Below, in pieces: positions 41,957 through 50,914 of a stretch of 64,000 bases of DNA (its first letter is position 1; each line of letters opens with the position of its first letter). Made by a program: the position numbers and the translations under genes. This stretch comes from Sellimonas catena (GTDB taxonomy: Bacteria; Bacillota; Clostridia; Lachnospirales; Lachnospiraceae), in assembly GCF_045063725.1 (NCBI RefSeq), contig NZ_CP173695.1; one strand, given 5' to 3'. The notes under the pieces are model-generated. The model was not told the origin of the DNA, searched no databases, and was given only the letters and a program-made list of their open reading frames with translations.

Positions 41957-44419
41957 TTATGCATCAACCTTAATGTGGTCCAGATGCCAGATGTCATCTA
42001 CGTATTCCTGAATCGTTCTGTCAGAAGAGAATTTGCCGCAGCATGCAACATTCATGAGCGCTTTCTTAGCCCATCCTTCTCTGTCTTTATATGCTTCTTC
42101 CACACGTTTCTGTGCGTCTGCATAAGAACGGAAGTCTTTCAGAATGAAGTATCTGTCCGCACGTTCCTGACCGTGTGTGTTGACAAGTGAATCGTAGAGA
42201 TCTCTGTACATCTCCCTGTCTCCATTGGAGTACGTTCCGTCGATCAGCTGATCAACGACTCGTTTGATGTCCCAGTCATTAAAGTAAATATCTGCCGGAT
42301 TGTATCCGCCGTTGTTCTCAAAGTTGATAACCTCATCGGATGAAAGTCCGAAGATAAATGCATTTTCAATTCCAACTTCTTCAACGATCTCTACATTGGC
42401 ACCATCCATGGTTCCAAGAGTCGGAGCACCATTAAGCATAAATTTCATGTTTCCGGTACCGGATGCCTCTTTGGATGCTGTGGAAATCTGTTCGCTGACA
42501 TCTGCTGCCGCAAAGATGATCTCTGCATTGGATACACGATAATCTTCGATAAATACCACTTTGATCTTTCCGTTGATGCTCTTGTCATTGTTGATGACAT
42601 CCGCAACAGAATTGATCAGCTTGATTGTCTCCTTGGCACGGACATATCCTGCTGCCGCCTTCGCACCAAAGATAAAAGTTCTCGGATAGAAGTACATCTC
42701 CGGGTGATCTTTGATCTGATTGTACAGGTACATCACATGAAGAATATTCAAAAACTGACGTTTGTATTCATGGAGACGTTTTACCTGCACATCAAAAATC
42801 GATCTCGGATCCACTTCAATTCCATTATATTTCTTAATATATTCTGCCAGGCGCAGCTTGTTCTGGTATTTAATCTCACGGAATTCCGCAAGCGCTTTTG
42901 GATCATCCACATATTTTTTCAGCCTGCTCATCTGAGACAAGTCGGTAATCCACCCATCTCCGATGCGCTTTGTCACCCAGTCTGCAAGGAGCGGATTTCC
43001 ATGCATGAGGAATCTTCTCTGGGTAATTCCGTTTGTTTTATTATTGAATTTCTCCGGCATCATGTCGTAGAAATCTTTCAGCTCCTCATGTTTGAGAATC
43101 TCTGTGTGAAGTCTTGCCACACCGTTTACAGAATATCCCGCTACAATGGCAAGATGTGCCATTTTCACCTGACCATCGCGGATGATAGCCATTCTGGCAA
43201 CTCTTCCTTCATCCCCCGGATATCTGGAGCGAACCTGTTCAATAAATCTGCGGTCGATTTCCTGAATAATCTGATAAATACGCGGAAGGAGTCTGGAGAA
43301 CAGATCAACCGGCCATTTTTCCAGGGCCTCCGCCATAATTGTATGATTCGTATAGGCAACTGTCTTTGTCGTCACATCCCATGCTTCATCCCACTCCAGT
43401 CCTTCCTGGTCAATCAGGAGATGCATCAGTTCTGCAACCGCCAGTGTCGGATGGGTATCATTCATCTGAATGGTTACTTTCTCATGAAGTTTACGGACAT
43501 CGTCATGCTTCTTCTTATACCGTACCAGCAGCGCCTGAAGGCTGGCAGAAATGAAGAAATACTGCTGTTTCAGACGTAATTCTTTTCCTGCATAGTGGTC
43601 ATCACAAGGATAAAGCACATCTACAATCATCTTTGCCAGATTTTCCTGTTCCACCGCATGTCTGTAATCACCGCGGTTAAACGCGTCCAGATGGAAGTCC
43701 GTAATTGCTTCCGCATCCCAGATTCTCAGTGTATTGACTACATGATTTCCGTATCCGATAATCGGCATATCATACGGTACAGCAAGAACAGAGCTGTAGT
43801 TTTCCTGAATGAAATTGTTCCGTTTCGTCACAGGGTCGTATTCGATTCGTACATCTCCTCCGAAACGGACTTCTTTTGCGTACTCATCACGGCGAATCTC
43901 AAACGGGTTGCCGTCCTTGAGCCAGTTGTCCGGTACTTCCACCTGATATCCGTTCTCGATTTTCTGCTTGAACATGCCGTAACGGTAACGGATTCCGCAG
44001 CCGTAGGCCGGATACCCCAGTGTCGCAAGGGAATCAAGAAAGCAGGCTGCAAGTCTTCCGAGACCACCATTTCCAAGAGCCGGATCCGGTTCCTCATCCT
44101 CTACCGCATTCAGATCGATTCCCATCTCATCCAGCGCTTCTTTGACTTCTTTATAAGCAGTCATATTGATCAGGTTGTTGCCCAGAGCCCTTCCCATCAG
44201 GAACTCCATGGACATGTAATATACTGTCTTTGGATCTTCTTTTTCCATTTCTGCCTGCGTCGCAAGCCAGTAATCAATGATCGTCTCTTTTACGGCAAGG
44301 GAAACTGCCTGAAAGATCTGCCGTCCGGTTGCTTCTTCGATTGTTTTTCTATAAAGGTTTTTAATATTATTCTTTACTTCCTCTTTAAAAGCTTCTTTCT
44401 CAAATCTTTTACTGTACAT
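41957..44419 (-). CDS. glgP: Glycogen/alpha-glucan phosphorylase
   Basis: 820 residues, full length GT35 phosphorylase releasing glucose-1-phosphate from glycogen. Markers are EDEEPDPALGNGGLGRLAAC, YGMFKQ, the substrate region VQVKRLHEYKRQFLN and the pyridoxal-phosphate lysine segment EASGTGNMKFMLNGAPTLGT. No other glycogen gene is beside it. The ATG is 38 bases after the ileS stop, so it may be read from the ileS transcript as well as on its own. Confidence 0.96.
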   Translation of the reverse strand: MYSKRFEKEAFKEEVKNNIKNLYRKTIEEATGRQIFQAVSLAVKETIIDYWLATQAEMEKEDPKTVYYMSMEFLMGRALGNNLINMTAYKEVKEALDEMGIDLNAVEDEEPDPALGNGGLGRLAACFLDSLATLGYPAYGCGIRYRYGMFKQKIENGYQVEVPDNWLKDGNPFEIRRDEYAKEVRFGGDVRIEYDPVTKRNNFIQENYSSVLAVPYDMPIIGYGNHVVNTLRIWDAEAITDFHLDAFNRGDYRHAVEQENLAKMIVDVLYPCDDHYAGKELRLKQQYFFISASLQALLVRYKKKHDDVRKLHEKVTIQMNDTHPTLAVAELMHLLIDQEGLEWDEAWDVTTKTVAYTNHTIMAEALEKWPVDLFSRLLPRIYQIIQEIDRRFIEQVRSRYPGDEGRVARMAIIRDGQVKMAHLAIVAGYSVNGVARLHTEILKHEELKDFYDMMPEKFNNKTNGITQRRFLMHGNPLLADWVTKRIGDGWITDLSQMSRLKKYVDDPKALAEFREIKYQNKLRLAEYIKKYNGIEVDPRSIFDVQVKRLHEYKRQFLNILHVMYLYNQIKDHPEMYFYPRTFIFGAKAAAGYVRAKETIKLINSVADVINNDKSINGKIKVVFIEDYRVSNAEIIFAAADVSEQISTASKEASGTGNMKFMLNGAPTLGTMDGANVEIVEEVGIENAFIFGLSSDEVINFENNGGYNPADIYFNDWDIKRVVDQLIDGTYSNGDREMYRDLYDSLVNTHGQERADRYFILKDFRSYADAQKRVEEAYKDREGWAKKALMNVACCGKFSSDRTIQEYVDDIWHLDHIKVDA

Positions 44420-44457
44420 CTTCCTTTTCCTTCCTGAACATTTTGAATGTCTAATGA

Positions 44458-47400
44458 TTAGTTTTCTTTTGCCACTCCAATCGTAACAGCCTCGCCGTTA
44501 ATTTTCCACTCTTTTACATAGCCTGCCGGCTCTGTTTTTTCCATGGATACAGCAAGAACATCTTCTGAAATTTCCTGTCGGTTCTCTGCGAAAACAGTTT
44601 CTGCTTTCTCACTTCCAGTATATGTTACATGGATCTTGTCTGTCACTTCAAAACCGGCTTCTTTTCTCATCGTCTGGATCTTACTGATGATTTCACGCAC
44701 AAATCCTTCTTCCAGAAGTTCCGGTGTCAGATTGGTATCCAGAACAACTGTAATTCCATAATCGCTTTCAGATACATATCCTTCTGTCTGTGTCATGTCA
44801 ATGAGCAGATCCTCTTTTGTAAGAACTACTTCATTTCCATCAACTGTGAATTTCAGTTCGGCATTGCTCTCAAGATCATCCATTGCCTGATTGCCGTCCA
44901 GAGTCTCGAGCTCTTTCTTAATACCGCCAAGCAGCTTTCCGTATTTTGGTCCGACTGTCTTTAACTGTGGTTTGAATGTGTAGGTTGTAAATGCCCGGAC
45001 ATCCTCTGTCTGCTCCATTTCTTTTACATTGAGCTCTTCTGTAATGATCTCTCTGTAATATTCCGGAAGTTCCTCCACACCTTTGACAAACATCTTGCCG
45101 ATAGGCTGACGGTTCTTGATATTAGCCGCATTTCTGCATGCACGGCCCATTACAACGATCTTCAGAACTTCGTCCATGTAGCGCTCCAGTTCCGCGTCGA
45201 TGTACGCCTCATTTACCTCCGGGAAGTCGCACAGATGAATGCTTTCCGGCGCACTTTGATCAAGACTTCTTACGAGATTCTGATAGATCTCTTCTGTCAT
45301 GAACGGAATCATCGGAGCCGCCGCTTTTGATACTGTCACAAGCGCTGTATACAGCGTCATATACGCATTGATCTTATCCTGTTCCATTCCTTTTGCCCAG
45401 AAACGCTCGCGGCATCTTCTGACATACCAGTTACTCATATCATCTACGAATTCCTGCAGTGCTCTTGCAGTCTCCGGAATCCGGTAATTGGCAAGATTGT
45501 CATCTACCGTCTTTACAAGCGTATTGAGTTTGGAAAGAAGCCATTTGTCCATGACGGACAGTTTTTCATATTCCAGTTTATATTTTGTAGCGTCAAACTC
45601 ATCAATATTCGCATACAGTACGAAAAATGCGTACGTATTCCACAGTGTTCCCATAAATTTACGCTGTCCTTCCTGGACTGCCTTTCCATGGAACCGGTTT
45701 GGAAGCCACGGTGCGCTGTTGACATAGAAGTACCAGCGGATCGCGTCGGCTCCGTAAGTTTCAAGAGCCTCAAACGGATCAACTGCGTTTCCTTTGGACT
45801 TACTCATCTTCTGGCCGTTTTCATCCTGCACATGTCCAAGAACAATGACGTTCTTATACGGCGCCTTGTTGAAGAGCAGTGTGGAAATCGCAAGCAGAGA
45901 GTAAAACCATCCTCTTGTCTGGTCTACCGCTTCGGAGATGAAATCTGCCGGGAACTGCTGCTCAAACAGTTCTTTATTCTCAAACGGATAGTGATGCTGC
46001 GCAAACGGCATGGATCCGCTGTCAAACCAGCAGTCGATCACTTCCGGCACACGGTGCATTTCCTTTCCGCATTTTGGACATTTGATCGTCACGTCATCGA
46101 TATATGGACGGTGAAGCTCGATATCGTCCGGACAGTTGTCCGACATGGATTTCAGTTCTTCGATGCTTCCGATGGAATGCTGATGTCCACATTCACATTC
46201 CCAGATATTCAGCGGAGTTCCCCAGTAACGGTTCCGGCTGATGCCCCAGTCCTGAACGTTTTCCAGCCAGTCGCCGAAACGTCCTTTACCGATGCTTTCC
46301 GGAATCCAGTTGATCGTATTATTGTTGCGGATCAGGTCATCTTTGACTTCTGTCATGCGGATAAACCAGGATTCTCTTGCGTAGTAGATCAGCGGAGTGT
46401 CGCATCTCCAGCAGTGCGGGTAGCTGTGCTCAAATTTCGGAGCTGAGAAGAGAAGTCCTCTCTTGTCCAGATCCTCAAGAACCATCGGGTCTGCTTTTTT
46501 ACAGAAGATACCCGCAAACGGTGTCTCCTCCGTCAGTTCTCCCTTTCCGTTTACAAACTGTACAAACGGCATATCATAGCGGCGTCCCACCTTGGCATCG
46601 TCTTCACCGAATGCCGGTGCAATGTGAACGACTCCGGTTCCGTCTGTCAGTGTAACATAGGTGTCGCACAACACGTAAAATGCTTTCTTATTCTGCTTTT
46701 CTGCTGCCTTTGCAGCTCCTTCATAGAGTGGAATGTATTCTTTGCCTTCCAGCTCTTTTCCTGTATAGCGCTCTACAATTTCATAGGCCTTTTCGCCTTT
46801 TTCTTTTGCAAGTCCGCCGAGCACCTGATCAAGAAGTGCCTCTGCCATATAATATACACGTCCGTCAGCTGCATTTACTTTCACATAGGACTCGTCCGGA
46901 TTTACACAGAGAGCCACGTTGGACGGCAGTGTCCAGGGCGTTGTTGTCCATGCAAGAATATAAGCGTCTTCATCTTTTACCTTGAAACGCACGATTGCGG
47001 AACGCTCTTTTACGTCCTTGTATCCCTGCGCTACTTCCTGCGCGGAAAGCGGTGTTCCGCAGCGCGGGCAGTAAGGAACGATCTTAAATCCTTTGTAAAG
47101 AAGTCCTTTCTCCCAGATCTGCTTTAATGCCCACCACTCGGACTCGATAAAATCATTGTCATAGGTAACATACGGATGCTCCATGTCCGCCCAGAAACCA
47201 ACTGTAGCAGAAAAGTCCTCCCACATACCTTTATATTTCCATACACTCTCTTTACATTTACCGATGAACGGCTCAAGACCATATTCTTCGATCTGATCTT
47301 TTCCATCCAGTCCAAGCAGTTTCTCCACTTCAAGTTCTACCGGCAGTCCGTGGGTATCCCATCCTGCTTTTCTCGGAACCATCTTTCCTTTCATCGTCTG

Positions 47401-47613
47401 ATATCTCGGAATCATATCTTTGATAACACGGGTGAGGACATGTCCGATGTGCGGTTTTCCGTTGGCCGTCGGAGGTCCGTCATAGAACGTGTATGTCTCG
47501 CCTTCTTTTCTGTTTTCCATACTTTTTTCAAAAATATGGTTTTCTTCCCAGAATTTTTCTACTTCTTTTTCTCTGTCAACAAATTTCAAATCGGTTGAAA
47601 CTTTCTGATACAT
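44458..47613 (-). CDS. ileS: Isoleucyl-tRNA synthetase, type 2
   Basis: 1051 residues. The HIGH motif is PTANGKPHIGHVLTRVIKD and the KMSKS motif is GQKMSKSKGN. The editing domain and the anticodon-binding C-terminal part are present. The PHIGH form, the extended length and the C-terminal region (ETLDGNQAMDDL, IISKIQTMRKEAGFEVTDKI) point to the eukaryote-like IleS2 class and not the common IleS1. IleS2 enzymes are generally less sensitive to mupirocin. Expression is controlled by the T-box leader upstream. Confidence 0.95.
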   Translation of the reverse strand: MYQKVSTDLKFVDREKEVEKFWEENHIFEKSMENRKEGETYTFYDGPPTANGKPHIGHVLTRVIKDMIPRYQTMKGKMVPRKAGWDTHGLPVELEVEKLLGLDGKDQIEEYGLEPFIGKCKESVWKYKGMWEDFSATVGFWADMEHPYVTYDNDFIESEWWALKQIWEKGLLYKGFKIVPYCPRCGTPLSAQEVAQGYKDVKERSAIVRFKVKDEDAYILAWTTTPWTLPSNVALCVNPDESYVKVNAADGRVYYMAEALLDQVLGGLAKEKGEKAYEIVERYTGKELEGKEYIPLYEGAAKAAEKQNKKAFYVLCDTYVTLTDGTGVVHIAPAFGEDDAKVGRRYDMPFVQFVNGKGELTEETPFAGIFCKKADPMVLEDLDKRGLLFSAPKFEHSYPHCWRCDTPLIYYARESWFIRMTEVKDDLIRNNNTINWIPESIGKGRFGDWLENVQDWGISRNRYWGTPLNIWECECGHQHSIGSIEELKSMSDNCPDDIELHRPYIDDVTIKCPKCGKEMHRVPEVIDCWFDSGSMPFAQHHYPFENKELFEQQFPADFISEAVDQTRGWFYSLLAISTLLFNKAPYKNVIVLGHVQDENGQKMSKSKGNAVDPFEALETYGADAIRWYFYVNSAPWLPNRFHGKAVQEGQRKFMGTLWNTYAFFVLYANIDEFDATKYKLEYEKLSVMDKWLLSKLNTLVKTVDDNLANYRIPETARALQEFVDDMSNWYVRRCRERFWAKGMEQDKINAYMTLYTALVTVSKAAAPMIPFMTEEIYQNLVRSLDQSAPESIHLCDFPEVNEAYIDAELERYMDEVLKIVVMGRACRNAANIKNRQPIGKMFVKGVEELPEYYREIITEELNVKEMEQTEDVRAFTTYTFKPQLKTVGPKYGKLLGGIKKELETLDGNQAMDDLESNAELKFTVDGNEVVLTKEDLLIDMTQTEGYVSESDYGITVVLDTNLTPELLEEGFVREIISKIQTMRKEAGFEVTDKIHVTYTGSEKAETVFAENRQEISEDVLAVSMEKTEPAGYVKEWKINGEAVTIGVAKEN

Positions 47614-47647
47614 GCTCTTCTCTCCTTTTAGAATTTTTCTAAGAAAA

Positions 47648-47880
47648 AAAACTCCCGTCCGTAATAGGACGAGAGTATAATCTTTCGCTGTACCACCTGT
47701 TACTGCATACGTTCATATGCGCTCTTGGTAACGGCAGAATACCGGCAGCGCTTAGTAGGATTCCCGTTCAGCGTCTGCAGCTCGGAAGTGATCTTCAGGC
47801 AGGGTCTACTTACACCGGGCTCACACCATCTCCGGCTCGCTGAAGGCTTTTGACATCTGTCTTACTCTCTTCGTCATCGC
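47648..47880 (-). ncRNA. T-box leader of ileS (isoleucine specifier)
   Basis: On the minus strand: stem I with CAGCGAGCCGGAGATGG and TGTGAGCC, the specifier region GAAGATCACTTCC with codon ATC (Ile) at 47792-47790, the T-box AGGTGGTACAGCG (near 47686-47698) and a terminator ACTCCCGTCC/GGACGAGAGT stem (47650-47675) with T8. Uncharged tRNA-Ile should stabilise the antiterminator and allow ileS transcription. The specifier matches the downstream gene. Confidence 0.93.
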
Positions 47881-47922
47881 TTTTTCGATATATTTATGTA
47901 TGGTCTGTCCCATACTTCGTTT

Positions 47923-47952
47923 ATTATACTTGATAGTTTTCGTATGCGTCAA
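47923..47952 (-). promoter_or_regulatory. SigA-type promoter of the ileS T-box transcript
   Basis: TTGACG (47952-47947), 18 bases, TATAAT (47928-47923) on the minus strand, directly after the end of the carboxypeptidase gene. Confidence 0.75.
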
Positions 47953-47958
47953 GTATTT

Positions 47959-49389
47959 TTACCATCTTTTCCTTCCGCGCCTTCTGCTTCTTCTGGCGGC
48001 TCTCTTCATTCTTCTCCGTCTCTGACGCTCCAGACGCTTCTGCCGTCTGCCCGTCCTCAGGAACGATCTCCGTCTTCTTCTGCGGAATACCAGAATCAGA
48101 ATCACAACTGCCACAATGATTACAGCCGCTGCCGCTGCGATCACGATCCACTGTCTTCCCTCGAATACATTTTTGATGATGTCCAGAACCGATGCTGTTC
48201 CCTGCTCTTCTTTTTCCTTCCGGGCCACGGCTTTCTCATCGACATCCGCTTTTGCTTTGCCGACAGTCTGTCCTTCATACGTCAGATACAGCATGGACTC
48301 TCCATTTTCTTCTCCGGTCTCAAACTTCAGGTCTTCCTGGGAAGCGTCAGCCGGAAGACTTACATAAACCGGTTCTGTCTCCGTGACAGTTGCATGTGCT
48401 TCTTCCTGTGCCTGCTCCAGAACACTGCTATCTACCTCCTGCCGGGTGAAATTCTCAAACGCGTAATCCAGAATACTTCTTGTATCATCATAAATGTGCT
48501 GGCCTCTTGTCTCCATCTCCACGCAGACAAGGTGCATTTTTCCGTTGTCCGCAAGAGTAATCAGCGTATTTCCGGCCTCATCAGTATATCCTGTTTTTCC
48601 TCCGACACAGTACTCATAATAATGATCGTTCCAGTTGACCAGCATCTCATGCCTCTGCTGGAATGTCCGGGACTCTGTCTCCAGATTGGTAGGTCCAATC
48701 GTATGCTCATATGTCTGCATGATTTCCATGAGCTCAGGATGAGAAAACAGCTCTGACGAAATCAGTGCCATATCATGTGCCGACGTATAATGATTTTCAT
48801 CCTGCAGGCCGTGCGGATTGACAAAATGCGTATGGGTGGCACCAAGCTCCCCGGCCCGGTCATTCATGGCCGCCACAAACTTTTCATATCCCGTTCCGGT
48901 TCCTGAAAGTGTATTGCCGATATTTTCCGCAACCGCGTAGGACACCTCGTTTGCCGATGCCAGGAGTACCCCGTACAGCGCATCCGTCAGGGATATCTCC
49001 TCTCCCGGCCGCATCCCGATATAAGCGTCCCCCGGTTCGAGGAAATCCACGCTTTCCTGTGAGATCGTCACCCGTCCAGTCTCCAGATCTCCATTTTCCG
49101 CCGCCAGAAGTGCTGTCATCACTTTCGTAATACTCGCCGGATAGTGCTCATCATCAATATTCTTTGCATAAAGTACCGCCTTTGTATCGGCATCGATCAC
49201 AATGGCCGACTTTCCATAGACTGCAGGACCTTCCGGCCAGTTTTCAATCTCATTACTCTGAACCGGAAGCGCATAGGACTGCTTCGCCTCCTCCTCTGCA
49301 TCCGCCGCACTGACTCCTGATGCGGGCATTGTAACCGCTGCAATACAGAGCAGTCCTGCCAGTATTTTTTTCATTTTTCTTTTCATCAT
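47959..49389 (-). CDS. D-alanyl-D-alanine carboxypeptidase (PBP5/DacF-like)
   Basis: 476 residues, peptidase family S11. Signal peptide (about 1-29), then the active-site triad SITK (Ser86), SAN (Ser145) and KTG (Lys264), a beta-rich domain (about 330-400) and, unusually for PBP5-type proteins, a true transmembrane helix (about 412-436) with a long Arg-rich cytoplasmic tail. It trims pentapeptides of peptidoglycan. The tail of about 38 residues holds more than 20 arginines. Confidence 0.92.
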   Translation of the reverse strand: MMKRKMKKILAGLLCIAAVTMPASGVSAADAEEEAKQSYALPVQSNEIENWPEGPAVYGKSAIVIDADTKAVLYAKNIDDEHYPASITKVMTALLAAENGDLETGRVTISQESVDFLEPGDAYIGMRPGEEISLTDALYGVLLASANEVSYAVAENIGNTLSGTGTGYEKFVAAMNDRAGELGATHTHFVNPHGLQDENHYTSAHDMALISSELFSHPELMEIMQTYEHTIGPTNLETESRTFQQRHEMLVNWNDHYYEYCVGGKTGYTDEAGNTLITLADNGKMHLVCVEMETRGQHIYDDTRSILDYAFENFTRQEVDSSVLEQAQEEAHATVTETEPVYVSLPADASQEDLKFETGEENGESMLYLTYEGQTVGKAKADVDEKAVARKEKEEQGTASVLDIIKNVFEGRQWIVIAAAAAVIIVAVVILILVFRRRRRRSFLRTGRRQKRLERQRRRRMKRAARRSRRRGRKRW

Positions 49390-49550
49390 ATGTCTCCCCT
49401 GTTTTTCTTCGTACCTTATAGTTTACCATATCTTCGGAAAGAAAGTGAAAAAAATCCACTTTTCCGTGCACTTTTCTTTTTACACATCCCGATTCTGTTT
49501 TTCCACGATATTCACACCGTTTTTCTCCACATGCAAAACTGTCCACCTTA

Positions 49551-49863
49551 TGTGGATAAAGTTGTGGATAACTTTCTTTTTTTCCTCTTTTCTTTCCCTA
49601 GTTTATTAGTATCTATCCTTCAGTTTCTCTTAAAAATCGGGCTTTTCCATACTATATCCTCTCTATTTTCTTTTATTCCCTCTTTTCCCTATTATGTGGA
49701 TAACTTTTTCTTCAATCTGGTTTTTTATCCTCCTTTTTTACCCTTTATCCACTTTCCCGTGTCGAAAACCAACTATTTTTTTCTACAGATTCTCCAAGCT
49801 TTATCCAAACGCTTTTTAGACATGTCCACAAAGTTATCCACTCTTTCCACATAGTTATCAACA
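49551..49863. promoter_or_regulatory. Cluster of DnaA-box-like sites in intergenic region
   Basis: The 620-base gap between the carboxypeptidase and GGDEF genes has no gene. It contains TGTGGATAA (reverse of TTATCCACA) at 49551-49559, 49563-49571 and 49695-49703. TTATCCACT lies at 49745-49753 and 49834-49842, TTATCAACA at 49855-49863 and TTATCCAAA at 49801-49809. The region is AT-rich with strong T bias, followed by an A16 tract near 49920. No dnaA, dnaN or other origin gene is near. Confidence 0.55.
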
Positions 49864-50011
49864 TCCTGTATCTAAAATTTTACTTGACACAAGACTATGA
49901 TACGATTTTCATAAAATTCAAAAAAAAAAAAAAAACACATATTTTTTACTTTTTCTTTCTATACTTAATTATAATACCTGGCTATTGGAACACCAAAGGA
50001 GATGATTGGTA

Positions 50012-50674
50012 ATGAAATCTTATAGAGCTTTAAAATGGATACAGGGTATATTCATCGTATTCTTTTTTATGGCGTTTTGTATTCTGCTCCGTGCAGAACA
50101 CTTTTTATCCACGGAATATTCCATCTTTCTCTTTTCCGGGCTTTTCGGATGCCTTGCGTTTCTGGCTTTCGATCTGATTTCCTGGAACCGTCAGAAAAAG
50201 AAAGAACAGCGGCTGTTCCAGCTGGCCCAGACAGATGCTCTGACCCGGCTTCCGAATACCTCCGCACTTAAAAACGAACTCGTAAAGCTTTCTGAAACAG
50301 TACTGGAAGATGACATTTCCTGCGCGGTGATTTCTTTTGACAATATCCACCGTCTGAACCGTACTTACGGGCACGAGGCGGGAGATGCTGTATTCCGGGA
50401 ATTTGCGGATATTCTCCGGGTTTCTGCGGAAGATCTGTGTTTTATCGGCAGAAAAAGCGGCCGTACTTTCCTCGCCATCTTCCGGGAAAACTCCCACGAA
50501 AAGACAGAACTGTTTCTGGAAAGGCTGAAACGCGGCGTGGAGATTCACAATGAGACAAACGGACTGCTGCCGATCACCTACCATGCGGAAGCAGCTTACA
50601 ATGATGAACTTCATTATGTATCTATTTACGATCTGATCAAAATCCGGTCCGGGAAACGACGCCAGCAGGCATAA
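50012..50674 (+). CDS. Degenerate GGDEF-domain membrane protein
   Basis: About 220 residues. Two N-terminal transmembrane segments (about 8-28 and 38-56) are followed by a GGDEF-type domain with TDALTRLPNTSALKNEL and the NRTYGHEAGDAVFREFADIL part. The active-site loop, normally GGDEF, reads GRKSGRTF, so cyclase activity is unlikely; it may bind GTP or c-di-GMP or act structurally. ATG 50012 with AGGAGA nine bases upstream is preferred to the TTG at 50006. Confidence 0.8.
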   Translation: MKSYRALKWIQGIFIVFFFMAFCILLRAEHFLSTEYSIFLFSGLFGCLAFLAFDLISWNRQKKKEQRLFQLAQTDALTRLPNTSALKNELVKLSETVLEDDISCAVISFDNIHRLNRTYGHEAGDAVFREFADILRVSAEDLCFIGRKSGRTFLAIFRENSHEKTELFLERLKRGVEIHNETNGLLPITYHAEAAYNDELHYVSIYDLIKIRSGKRRQQA

Positions 50675-50699
50675 ACAACAGGAAAAATGCAAAAATATA

Positions 50700-50743
50700 C
50701 CCCGGTCATCCGGTACACACGTGCCGGACGGCCGGGGTTTTTG
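50700..50743 (+). terminator. Terminator after GGDEF gene
   Basis: CCCCGG with an inner CCGG arm pairs with CCGG and CCGGGG, then a T5 run. Confidence 0.85.
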
Positions 50744-50752
50744 TAAGCCTTT

Positions 50753-50914
50753 TTATGATTCCCCGTTTTCGTCTTCTATTTCTTTGACGGCATCCTGAAA
50801 TTCGTCTCTTTCCCGCAAAAATGCGGTATCTTCATCTTCCTTGATCATTTTTAACAACATCTGCTTCATCCTGGATTTGTCCTCAGTCTCCACTTTTTTT
50901 GTCTGGATATGCTG
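50753..50914 (-). pseudogene. Detached C-terminal tail of the XRE/TPR regulator
   Basis: 53 codons in the same frame as the upstream gene, directly after its TAG stop, with no stop until TAA at 50753. The reading begins QHIQTKKVETEDKSRMKQML and contains EDEDTAFLRERDEF, an ordinary amphipathic composition. Related HTH-TPR proteins, as I recall, continue from SPLY into a similar tail, so the TAG sits where a Tyr codon is expected. An ATG at 50869 could also start a 38-residue peptide. Confidence 0.65.

Noticed and set aside
42704..44437. Two long plus-strand frames
   Set aside because: Both are antisense to glgP and have no family resemblance.
45688..47127. Plus-strand frames of 252 and 167 codons
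   Set aside because: Antisense to ileS.
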